Positions 34,024 to 45,056 of a DNA stretch of 64,000 nt are shown here, in pieces. Made by a program: the position numbers and the translations under genes. The notes beneath the pieces were generated by a model. The model was not told the DNA's origin, did not search any database, and was given only the letters and a program-made list of their open reading frames with translations. Every line of letters starts with the position of its first letter. Positions within the stretch are counted from its first letter, which is position 1. The stretch is from Scilla litardierei (taxonomy: Eukaryota > Streptophyta > Magnoliopsida > Asparagales > Asparagaceae), in NCBI GenBank assembly GCA_030789695.1, contig CM061142.1:359203486-359267485 (forward strand). Direction: 5' to 3'.

Positions 34024-35904
34024 TGTTGAGTATTGGACCTCTCCCTACTTGGTGTTAATGATGAGCAAACATAAATACTAGTGACAAATCCCCTATTTGC
34101 AGTTAATCCATTGCCTAAGCATATCTTGAAGATCAATTATGAATGGATTTCACTCAAAGATCAATGAAAGCAAGAAAAGTGGATTGGATGATCAACGATG
34201 GTGAATGAAGCTCCTAGAAGACTTCAAGCTCATACTTTAGATAGAAGAGAGAGTTCTACAAAATGTAATCTTATTTTTCTCTTCTAGTATGTAGCTTAGA
34301 AGTAGAACTATGTTGGAGTACACACACATCTTCATTTCAGTCCTAGGAAATCATTAGATCACTTTTCCTTAAACTTCAATTCATATTTCTCAAGGATGTG
34401 CATGTTGTGATTTCAATAGGCGACTGCTGAATGATTTACAGTCGCCTGTCTAAAAACAAACGACTGTGATTTGTTCAACAATCGCCTGTTATGCACATAC
34501 TTAATCTATTGATTTTTGGGCTTTCTAAACTTTAACTCTTTCAGGTGACTGCTGTACATTTTACAGGCGCCTGTCCAAGAGACAGTCGACTGTGATTTGT
34601 TAATCAGTCGCCTGTCTATCTTCAGCCTAAAGATCATTTTCCTTTTCATCTGGCCAGTCGACTGATGTTGTATTTACAGTCGCCTATCCAAGGCACAGTC
34701 GACTGTAAATGCTTCAACAGTCGCCTGTCCATGATTACTCTGTAGAATCTGCTCTCTGGAATATTTCAAGTTTTAGTGCCAGTCGACTGATGGTGTATTT
34801 ACAGTCGCCTGTACATGGAACAGTCGACTGTCAATGCTTCAATATTCGTCTGTCCTTAAACTACTCTGCAGACTTTGCTCTCTGGAAAATGTCAGGGTTT
34901 GTAACAGTCGACTGATGTTGGTTTCACAGGCGCCTGCCCATGGCACATGCGCCTGTGTTTTCCACATCAGTCGCCTGTCATATCTTCCTAGAATTTTCTG
35001 AGATCTTCTCAACTTACCCATATTGCGGCCAGTCGCCTGTAGAAGAATTCACAGTCGCCTGTTGGATTTACAGTCACCTGTCTTCTCTTCATTAGTCGAC
35101 TGTCCACATGATAAGTTACTGTTTAAATTTTCACCTACCCTCTGACACAATGCAGCAGTCGACTGTGTTTTGTTCAACAGTCGACTGTCGACTGTGTAAA
35201 TTCTATCCGTTGGCTATTTCTCCACGGATTTCAAAGGGGGTTTTGGGGATTTAGTTTGAGGGATTTGAGAAACCTATAAAGGCAGTCTCTAATGTTCTAT
35301 TGAGAGGTTACACAACCATTCAACTTTCAATCTTCCTTGATCAAAGCTCTCAAATCCTAAAGCCGTAGAATTCCTATCTTTCAATCGCTTGCTCTCCAAC
35401 CTAGAATCAAAGATATATCTTCTAGGCAATTGGTGGTGACAAGAGAAACGGCTTTCTTCTCTTCCAAGAGAGACATCAACACACAACACACTTGCTCCTT
35501 CAAGTTCTACTTCAAGGCATATGTGATTGTAAGTGTTGTTATTTCAATATTTCCTAACTTTCGTTATTAGATTAACTCTCATGTTGTGAGAGTGTTTTGC
35601 TTGCTTCCAAATTGTGGGAATCAAGGACATCGAGTGTACTTTGATTTCACTTGTAGGGTTGCTACAAGTGGGTTTAAAGGAAACATCAAGTTAGGGTTCT
35701 AACTTGAGTATCTAGTGGTATCCGGGTGGAAGAGACGTAAGATTATCGGGAACAAGTCGGGAGTTGACTTGGGTAATTCGACCCTTGAAACATCCTTGTG
35801 TTTGCATTGTTTCATTTTACGATTTATTTTCATTCCGCATTAATCGTTGCTAAGGAATTTAATTTGCTGTAATTATAATTTTACATTGTATAAACACTAT
35901 TCAA
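34024..35904 (+). repeat. B1 3' LTR, truncated at its right end
   Basis: Starts TGTTGAGTATTGG and ends TATTCAA; the last ~40 bases are missing. It is closer to the B0 3' LTR than to its own 5' LTR. It holds the uninterrupted A1 target site (TACAC, 34319-34323). TATA box CCTATAAAGG near 35274. Confidence 0.88.
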
Positions 35905-36282
35905 GCCTCCGAGCTCGAAGCCCAGATGAAGATGGAAGAGGACTTGGGGGAGCACTTGCAGCCAAGGCTGAGGCCAAGTGGGCAGCCTCGGAGGCCATGA
36001 CTAGCCTCTTGTCAATGCTTGCCATAAGAAAATCGACTGAGGAACAATGGGGGAGGGAAAGGTCCCGGCTCCAGGCCGACCTTGAAGCCTCGAAGAGGGA
36101 AATAGTTGAGCTTCGAGCCAAGGCTACCGAATTACAAAGCAAAGGTAGCCAAGCTTCGGGCAAAAGCTGTCGAATCAGAGAAGGGTGCCGAGATTCATAA
36201 GGAGGAGCTTATGGCGAGGTTTATCGCGGTGATGGAAACCTTCCAGAACGTCTTTATGCCGAAGAGTGCTCCTCCCTCTTAG
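35905..36282 (+). pseudogene. C-terminal part of a Tat antisense ORF, copy C2
   Basis: The same coiled-coil sequence as 10173-10548: LRARSPDEDGRGLGG, EASKREIVELRAKATELQ, then (one base over) AEIHKEELMARFIAVMETFQ and FMPKSAPPS with the TAG stop at 36280-36282. The N-terminal part is lost at the B1 junction. It lies antisense to the Tat pol remnant at 56818-57220. The next ~250 bases (36283-36530) look like its 3' UTR, with AATGAATAAAAGAAC (about 36325) as a possible polyadenylation region. Confidence 0.6.
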
Positions 36283-36530
36283 GCTGATAGAATTTTGATG
36301 TAGGTTTCATGTAACCGTTTTGAAATGAATAAAAGAACTTTCGGGTTTCTTCTCTCTTCATTTTAGATTCGTTTGAGTGTTTGAATGTGCATGTATGGCC
36401 CCTCAACGACTCAATGTTTAATTTTTCGAAAATCAATTGTAAGTTGGATCGTTGATACGTCGTGCATTTTCACCATGTAAATATGACCTTTTGATCGTGG
36501 ACCATGGGCATGCGCTATTGAAAGGCCGTT

Positions 36531-36801
36531 CAGTGGCAAAGGTTGGTCCCTCGGCTTACTACTGATGACGAGGGTTGTTTGGTCAAGAGGGATGAGGCTT
36601 CTTTGGCTTACAGCCGACGATGGTCGAGAGTCGTTCAGTGGCAAGGGGTGGCCCCTCGGCTTACTGCTGACGACGAGGGTCGTTTAGTAGCAAGGGGAGA
36701 TGCCCCTTTGACATACGACCGACGATGCTCGAGGGTCATTCAGTGGCAAGGGATGCCCTCTTGGCTTACGGCTGACGACGAGGGTCGTTCGGTCAAGAGG
36801 A
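36531..36801. repeat. ~105-bp tandem repeat block, left part
   Basis: CAGTGGCAAGGG recurs at 36531, 36638 and 36741, giving a period near 105 bases. Each unit has two related halves (CTTACNRCTGACGACGAGGG and CTTACRACCGACGATGGTCG). The block is cut by B2 at 36802 and resumes at 56396. Confidence 0.8.
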
Positions 36802-38617
36802 TGTTGAGTATTGGACTTCTCCCTACTTGGTGTTAATGATGAGCAAACATAAATACTTGTGACTAATCCTCTATTTTGCAGTTAATCCATTGACTAAGCT
36901 TACTATGAAGATCAACTAGCAATGGATGACTCACAAACGTGATTGAAGGAAAATGATATGAATTGGATGATCGTAGATTGATGATTGAAGCTCCGTAAAG
37001 ATTTCAAGCTCATACGATGGAAAGAAGAGATTATTCGTCAATGTAATTTTTCTGGTATCTCTTCTAGTATGTAGCTTAGAAGTAGAACTTTAATGGAGCA
37101 CTCACACACATCTACTTTCGGTCATAGGACATCTCTAGACCTTTGTCCTTTGATCTCAATTCAATTCTCTTTTGTTTGTGCTAGGATTGTTCATAACAGC
37201 TGACTACTGAACAGTTTACAGTCGCCTGTCTCAAAAACAGTCGACTGTGTTTTGTTCTACAGTCGTCTGTTATGCACAAACTATTACAATGCAGTTTTGG
37301 GCCTTCTCTGATTATTTTGCACAGGCTACTGTTGAACGATTCACAGGCGCCTGTCCTTCTGACAGTCGACTGTGTGTTGTACATCAGTCGCCTGTCTCTC
37401 CTTGCCCAAACTATGTTTTGATCTCACTTCTACGGCCAGTCGACTTATGCTGTATATACATTGACTGCCTATTAGATCAGTCGACTGTCTATGATGCAAT
37501 AGTCGCCTGTCTGTAAATCAATTCTTTGATTCAGCTCTCTGGAAATTTATCATGTTTGTGATAGTCGTCTGTTTAAGGTTATACAGTCGCCTGTTCTGAT
37601 TAACAGTCGACTGTGTTCCTTGCATCAGTCGTCTGTCCTGTATCTTGTGAGATTTCCAGTATTTGTCTAACTTACTCATCTCTCGACTAGTCGCCTGTCG
37701 AAGAATGTACAGTCGCCTGTTGGTTTAACAGACGACTGTCTTTGCTTCATCAGTCGACTGTCCACGTGGTAAGTTACCGTTATGAATTCTCACCTACCCT
37801 TGCTGACTGTGCAATAGTCGACTATGGATTGTTTAACAGTCGACTGTCGCGAGTTCAGATTATATCCGGTGAGATTTTTTCTCACGGATTTCGATTGGGT
37901 TTTTGCCTAAACTGTTTTGTGGATTTGAGAAAGCTATAAATAGAGCTTCTACTGTTTCATTGGAAGGTTACTCATTCATTGCAAAATCCTTCAAGCTTTC
38001 ATTTCCAAAGATCAAAGATTTCAAATCCAAAGCCCTAAGTACTTCCAAATCTTGTTCTCTTGCTCTCCAACCTAGAACCAAAGATTGATCTTCTAGGCAA
38101 TTGGTGCAGTCAAGAGAAAGGGCTTTTCTCTTCTCTTCCAAGAGAGTTCTTCAACACACATCACACTTCTCCTTCATGTTCTACTTCAAGGCATAGGTGA
38201 TTATAAGTGTTGCTTTCAGATTTCATAACTTCTTTATTTCAATTGTGCTCTCGGTTGTGAGAGTGGTTTTTGCTTGCTCCCTGGTTTTGGGAGTCAAGGA
38301 CATCGATTGTATTCGATTGCACTTGTAGGGTTGCTATAAGTGGGTTTTAAGGAAACCTCAAGTTAGGGTTCTAACTTGAGTATCCGGTGGTATCCGGGTG
38401 GTAGGGACGTAGGATTACCAGGAACAAGTCGGGAGTTGAATTGGGTAATCCGAACCCTTGAAACATATCCGAGTTTACGTGTGTTTCTCTTTGGGTTGTT
38501 TTTCTATTCCGCACTAATTGTTGGATTGCATTTTATTTGGCGTAAATTCCTTTTAAATTTGCATAAACACTATTCAACCCCCCTTCTAGTGTTTTCTCCA
38601 TAGACAGGGTCCTTACA
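36802..38617 (+). repeat. B2 5' LTR
   Basis: TGTTGAGTATTGG to GGGTCCTTACA. CAGTCGACTG/CAGTCGCCTG array at about 37195-37855, then a TATA box TATAAATA at 37935-37942. Followed two bases later by the PBS TGGTATTAGAGC (38620-38631), one base from the iMet-type consensus. Confidence 0.9.
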
Positions 38618-38645
38618 ATTGGTATTAGAGCACAAGGTTTTATCT

Positions 38646-40980
38646 ATGGCATCCAACAACAACAACGTTCCTTCGCCGCCTACGTACAACAATCACGACC
38701 GTGATGGAGCGTCCACACTTTTCGAAGGTCAATCTACGGTACGTCCTCCACGTTTCAATGGTACTAACTTTGGTTATTGGAAGTGTAGGATGGAGACATT
38801 CCTTAGGAGTGCTTCTCTTTGGAGAACTCTCCACAAGGAGTACGTCGAGCCCTCCGAAGATGATTTCGAAAAATGGACGACTTCCGAGAAGTCCGCCGAA
38901 GTCAACAACGCTAAAGCAATGAATGCTCTTCATTGTGCGTTGGATCTGAATGAGTTCAATAAGATATGCACATGTAAGAGTGCATATCAAATTTGGAACC
39001 ATCTCATCATTACCCACGAGGGAACGAATAAGGTAAAGCTTTCAATGTTATATGTTGCCGTGCAAAACTTCGACTTGTTTCACATGCAGGAAAATGAGAG
39101 CATTGCGTCGATGTACAGACGCTTTACCGACATCACAAAAGAATTGGAAGCCCTTGGCCAAATCTACACCGAAACTTAAAAGGTAAGGAAGATCATCATG
39201 GGGATGACCACCAAATGGGAAAGACGGGCAATCGCCATTGAGGAGGTCAATGACTTGAAGAACTACACCATGATGAATCTCATCGGGACTCTTATGTCTT
39301 ACGAAGTAAGACGGGATAACCGATTGAAGATTCGAGCCATGATGAATCCCTCGGAGGCCAAGAAGAAAGCTTTGGCGTTCAACACCAATTCGTCATCCTC
39401 TGAAAGTGATGAATCCGAGAACGAGATGGATTTGGGTGAAATGGCCCAAATGGCGAAGAAGTTCCAATGCTTCTTCCGCAAAGGTAAATTTCCCTCCAAC
39501 AAACGTTTTGAGTCTACTAATGCTACTTCCTCTCTTTGTTATAAGTGTAATAAGCCAGGGCATATCAAGAGGGATTGCCCAATGCTAAACAATAAAGAAA
39601 AGTGGAAGGCACCAAAGTACCACAAGTCCAACAAGAACAAGAAAGACAAGAAGAAAGGACTCGTCGGTACCTTTGATGACTCAAGTGATGACTCATCCAG
39701 CGATTCCAATGATGAGAAGGGTGAGAGCACCCACATGTGCTTCATGGCACTTGAAGACCCACTCTCGGATGAGAGTGATTCCGATACGGATACCACCGAG
39801 GTAATAATGGATGAACTTCACATAGCTAATGAAGAACTATTTGCTAAATACCAATCTTCAATGCTTAGATACTCTAGCTTAAAGAAATCAAAAGTTAGCA
39901 AGTCATCCATTCCACACATTATCAACAATGACACCATTGTTGATACTTTAACCCTTGAGAAAGCAAACTTAGCTTCTCAAAATGTCACATTGAGAGATGA
40001 GGTGAATTCCCTCAAATCTCAACTAGATCAAACACATCCCATGGATAATAGTGATCTAGTTACACGCCACACACAATTGGGATTAGAGAATGATTCTCTT
40101 AAAACCCAAGTGCACGAGCTCAAAGCACGGGTGTCCACTTTGGATACCAACATTTCTTCTTTAAATGAGAAATATGAGCTCATGTCCTCCCGTATTGTGA
40201 GATTCAATAAGGGACAAGGACAAATTGATGATTTTCTTGCAAATCAATTTCCAGCCACACATCATGTTGGCCTTGGATTTGTAAAATGCATCTAATGCTC
40301 GCACCTCCTATAGTGTTGTCACTATAGATTTTGTGAGGCCTTCCTCCGGTGCATCCACAAGTGGTGTCAAAGACACTATAGGTAGCAATCCTACCAAGAA
40401 TGTCACCACATCACCTTCTCTTCCTTTTGGCAAGAAACCCACTAAGGGTGGAAACCAAAAGCAAGGCCATGCTTATATGTACACTAATACTCATCCATGT
40501 AGGAAACATCCTACTTCAGAAGTGGATAATCATGACACATTTTATGCTCCGCACCCACGGACACGTACACAACCACATATGAGAAATACTCATGTACGTG
40601 CTCCCACACACCCATATGCTCATACGCATCATTCTTTCATGTATGATAATTCTCCACTTGTCATGCATTATTAATATGCTTCATATAATATGCATGTTCC
40701 CAAGAATACATATCATCCTAGAATGTACAATTCATATCCTCCACCACATATTTATGCTAGAAATCATGTTCCTAAGAAGCATGCACCACATAGAAATCCA
40801 ACACATATGCATGCAACTAGGAATATGACTCCCAAGATGTACACTATTTGGGGTCCTAAGAACACTAGTCTAAATGTTAGGAATGCTTATGTTGATTCCT
40901 ACTTTCATGATGTAATTAGAAATAGTAACTATGTTGGGAAGCGGAAGTCCACTTGGACTTGGCTTCCAAAGGGCTAATCC
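38646..40980 (+). pseudogene. B2 gag, lightly broken
   Basis: ATG at 38646 (MASNNNNVPSPPTYNNHDRD). The UBN2-type gag domain includes RFNGTNFGYWKCRMETFL, AEVNNAKAMNALHCALD, WNHLIITHEGTNKVK and FHMQENESIASMYRRF. Then come TKWERRAIAIEEVNDL, a zinc knuckle CYKCNKPGHIKRDC (CX2CX4HX4C) and a long coiled coil (MDELHIANEELFAKYQSSML, LENDSLKTQVHELKARVS). Stops: TAA at 39177-39179 after IYTET, one near 40293 and one near 40672. The C-terminal linker is rich in His, Pro and Tyr and reaches WTWLPKG near 40975. The empty E target site is at 38976-38980. Confidence 0.85.
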
Positions 40981-41039
40981 CATTGGACCCAACAAACATT
41001 GGGTACCATAAGCTTATGGTATATTATATAGGTACCCAA

Positions 41040-41744
41040 GAGAAAGAAGAAGAGCAATAAATGCCTTATTAGCTCTAAAGGGAAATGATGGATTCTTGAT
41101 AGCGGTTGCTCCAAACACATGACGAGAGATCCCTCATTGCTCTCCGAAGTGATTAGCATCAAAGATGGTGCAACGATCACTTTTGGGGGTAATCAAAAGG
41201 GAACCATCATTGGAGTAGGCATCGTTGGTAATCCTTCCAAACCCCTAATTACTAATGTTTATCTTGTTAGTGGTTTATGTCATAACCTCATTTCCATAAG
41301 TCAACTTTGTGACAAAGGTTACAAGGTTAACTTCGGAGAAGGATTGTGTACTATTGTTGATTGTGATTCAAATGTTTTATTTTCTGATATTAGGCGTAAA
41401 AATATTTATTATTTAAGCTTGCCTAAAACCGTAGAACATTGCTTAGTTACTAACACAAGTGAACAATTATTATGGCATCGCCGTTTTGGTCATGTTCACT
41501 TCAAGCACTTATATAAGTTAGCTAAGCAAGATCTAGTGAAAGGTTTTCCTAAAATTGTTTTTAATAAGAAAAACTTTTGTGATTCATGTCAAAGAGGTAA
41601 ACTAACTAAATCTTCATTTAAGCTTAAAGAAGGGATTACTTCTAAGAGGCCCCTAGAACTTCTACATCTAGATTTATTTGGGCCAACTAGAACCGCTTCT
41701 TTAGGTAATGCTCATTATGGACTAGTTGTCGTTGACGACTTTTC
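41040..41744 (+). pseudogene. B2 protease and N-terminal integrase, cut by F
   Basis: A TGA at 41086-41088 replaces Gly just before the protease motif WILDSGCSKHMTRD. The open frame then continues through YLVSGLCHNLISISQL, the integrase zinc-binding region (LLWHRRFGHVHFKHL, CDSCQRGK) and the first catalytic Asp in LELLHLDLFGPTRT. F enters at VVVDDFS (41744); the frame resumes at 48902 with RFTWVSF. Confidence 0.85.
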
Positions 41745-43680
41745 TGTTGGATCTGGATCGTAGCCTAGAGGGGGGGGGGTGAATAGGCTAATAAAAATTC
41801 TCATGTCCCACGCAGTTATAAGCACAGACAGGATAATAAAATAGCAATCACAGAACGCACAGATATACCCTGGTTCGGTCGTCCCCACGACCTACTCCAG
41901 CCCCCGAAAGCAACTACTAGATAGATATGTAATCAAGTACAGCTACAATGAGTCAAGATCCCAAATCTACTCTCACCTAGATCGTACGCACACCACGTGC
42001 TCTACACTATCAATCTAGTCAGATGCTATCCCTCCGTGACGACTCCCAAGTCGTCAGGTCCCCAAAAGTAACACAAACAGGTAATGTTTCCCCTATGAGG
42101 ATCTAACACAACAACTACACAAAATAATGATAAATAGAGTTTAGGAATCTCAGTTTGTGTAGAGGCGATGTCCTCGTCAATCAGCACAGGTCAGATCTCG
42201 TCTGACGTAGATGTAGTCTCTGATGTCCCCTCAATAGTTCGGCTCCCCTCTCGATAAAACTTGCGCCTTCCACCGAAATTGAAAGTTGCGGTATGCCTTA
42301 AAAAATCCTCCCTTTGAATTAAATCACGTGGCCAGCTCCACCAATTTCGTGCATACCTGCAACAAAACAAAAACAAAGAAATGATTAGTCTTTTAATTAA
42401 AACAATGTAAGATTAATTACCTTTAGATTCCTCTTAATTCAATTAGCAGCATATGTCTTGGCTTCTAGAGGATTTCGGCAACAATGTGCACACACAAAGA
42501 TAAGACCCCTCACAATTGCTGCGCACGGCTATTGGTGATTAATAAGACATGATGCAAGGCTCTCTTCTCAATATGAACCCCAAAACAAATATAGCCTGGC
42601 AACACAAACTTTTAGGTTCTAGCACCTTACACATGACCTGACCAAAGAAAAGGCATAGGGTTTTTAAAAAGTGTAAAGAAAAGAGAATTGCATGGCCTTT
42701 GGAAACATCAGCTTGATCTCTAAACAACTTTCGATGCCCTCTTAAAAAACATGCAGCTTGCCTGTGCCCTAAAAAAAATTATTGTTTTTGAAAGAAAAAA
42801 AGAATTCGGCCTGGCATCAAAGAAGCACACACAAGAAAAATCGGCACAAAAAAAAAATAGCTTTTGCACAAAAAAATTCAACCAGGCTTTTGAGATTTTT
42901 ATAAAACAAAACGTTAGCATGTCACAAAAAAAGTAAAACTTGTGGCTATGTGCTTTTTAATTTCGCAAAGGGGAGAAGAGATGATTCTTGATTCGTTGTG
43001 TGCTCCCCTATCAAAAATTCGACAGTCCCTTTGAGAGATTCGTTGTTCCTCTAAAAATTGCAAACAAAAAAAGGGCGGCTCTTCTTTTTTTTGATTATAA
43101 AGATGAAAACAAAAGCTCACAGCCTGTAGAATTTTTTCAAAGGTGTTTAAGGCTATCCCCTAAAAATGTAAACAAAGAATTTGGCACAAGAAAGAAAACG
43201 AGAGGAACAAAGAGGCGCCTTCAAAAAAACTGTTTTGGAAAAACAAAAACCCCTCTTGAAAAACTTGGGCTGCTCCTCTTACGGGGATTTGTGCGGCTCT
43301 GTGGGGTTTTTAAAGAGTTGAAGAAATAATTTTCGGCTGCCTCTGGGTTAAAAAAATTTTGTGCGGCTGTGCTAGGCTTGGCTCTTTGAAACCCTAGGCT
43401 CTTTGATTAAATAAATGGCCGACCCCTTAAAACAAAACACCAAAAAAATGTTGCACGTGAGGGTTTTTAGAAAACAAATCTGTGCGGCTTATGGTTAAAT
43501 GAATTTGCGGTCATCTCTTAGGTGCGCAAAGTCTCCCCCTTTCTCCTTTACATATTGACCAAGTCTCCCCGTAAATTGATCACAAGTTCGCCATTCCTGA
43601 AACACTTAACACACACGTTAAAACATTCACACACGTTTGTTATCATCAAACACGAAGTTCACAGATCGTTGCTACCAACA
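41745..43680 (-). repeat. F left LTR (3' LTR in element orientation)
   Basis: TGTTGGATCTGG to GCTACCAACA. It contains a homopolymer G run near 41767 whose length differs from the partner LTR, and a K/N-rich A-tract region (42760-43090). Short frames inside are not genes. Confidence 0.92.
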
Positions 43681-45056
43681 ATCTCCCCCTTTTGATGATG
43701 ACAAACCAAGTATAAGATTTGCACAATAAAGTTTCAAATAGTGTGTGTGTGAGTGTGGCGATAGTGGGTGACATGCAATAAGATGAAATGATGTGCGGAC
43801 AATAATGTGTAAGTTTAGCAATAAGCATGCTCCCCCTATTTTTGTGCTTCCCCAATATTCATTAATGCTCCCCCTTAATCAAACAATCATATATTTGCGA
43901 GCATTACAAAGAAAGTACCAACAAAGACAAATACCAAGCACACAAGTAAATATCAAATCTTAATTTTTCTCCCCCTTTGTTATCATCAAAAGTCATACCA
44001 CGAAGTCAAAATCATATATTATGCAAAAAGAGTGTATTATTAGCCATTACCAACAATTGCATGCACACTCATAGAATAATCAAGTCAAAATCCAATGAAA
44101 TTAAACAACTACGACTTCAACACCAACGTGTAAAGTGTGATGATTAAAATTGAAGCACATGAGGGAGAATCATTTATAAAAGTCAACCAAAACCAATCCA
44201 CATTTTCCAAATAACATTCTATCACCTAGGATTGATTTTCCCCACCTCATCAAAAATGAGTTCAAGGTACCACACCCCAAAACATAGCCTATAAGGACTC
44301 CTAGATGTGGGGGTGGCATTGCTTGACGAGTAAATACACCAACGCTAAAGTTAACCCATAAAGCTTATGTTGGATACTCGTTGGTAATACCGTTGCCAAG
44401 GATTGTATCCATTTTCCATACGGAGCAATTATCTTTTGTTTTCACATTTTTTTTAAAATACTTATACCAACAATTTCTTTTGCTCAATTTTTATCCATGG
44501 CAAAGTATATCATATCCCTTATATTTTCAGTTAGGTTTTCCTCCTACATTCACTTTCCATACTTCATAAACGATATCTCCAAATGTGCAACAATAATAAT
44601 ACATGTGGAAGTGAAGTAGGTGGTGCAAAAACCAAGTTATTTTCATTCATTGAATATGCCATGAATATTTAGAAAGATGAACATGCGCATGTGGCAAAAG
44701 AAATAATACACCAATTTCTACATACATATAAAATTCATGCGTGCATACTTCAATAATAGATCAAAGAGAAAAGATACACATTTAAGCACCATTTTTTTTT
44801 CAGTTTTTCAATTTTTTTTAAAATGCATGAAGTACTAAAGCAAACATGAGATGCAATCACACAAACAAAAAAGAATCATGCACACATAGAAATGCAACTA
44901 CTAGCACACAAACAAAGAAAAGTCACGCACAAAAAAAACTATGAAGATATTCATTAAGTTCAAAGAATGAGATATACCTTCGTGTCACCGTTTGACTAAG
45001 GAGCTAAAAAGTAATGAGACATTCAATTTATCGCTCCTCGTCAAATTTCCATCCAC
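43681..45056 (-). other. F noncoding region with multiple polypurine tracts
   Basis: The tract abutting the 3' LTR reads CATCAAAAGGGGGAGAT on the minus strand (43681-43697). Further purine tracts appear on the minus strand at about 43829, 43868 and 43970 (the last AACAAAGGGGGAG next to TTTTGATGATAAC). No credible ORF follows gag on the minus strand. In an autonomous Sirevirus several kilobases of pol would sit here. Confidence 0.75.

Larger units (their letters stand above)
15312..35904 (+). mobile_element. B1: full-length, decayed Sirevirus with env-like ORF, carrying E
   Basis: 5' LTR (15312-17223), iMet-type PBS, gag, PR, INT, RT, RH, env-like ORF, polypurine tracts and 3' LTR (34024-35904) are all present in order. 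E is nested in gag. AAGGT (15307-15311) precedes the 5' LTR. The matching duplication on the right is lost because the 3' LTR is truncated at its end. Many stops and frameshifts make it non-coding. The 5' LTR differs visibly from the 3' LTR, so the insertion is old. Confidence 0.88.

Noticed and set aside
38620..38631. TGGTATTAGAGC and similar tRNA-like matches
   Set aside because: Only the 3' primer-binding portion of a tRNA is matched, always directly after an LTR. These are primer binding sites, not tRNA genes.
42739..43329. Lys/Asn-rich short frames in the F LTRs, present in both copies
   Set aside because: They come from A-tracts in the LTR, differ between the two LTRs by frame-changing homopolymer indels and have no domain.
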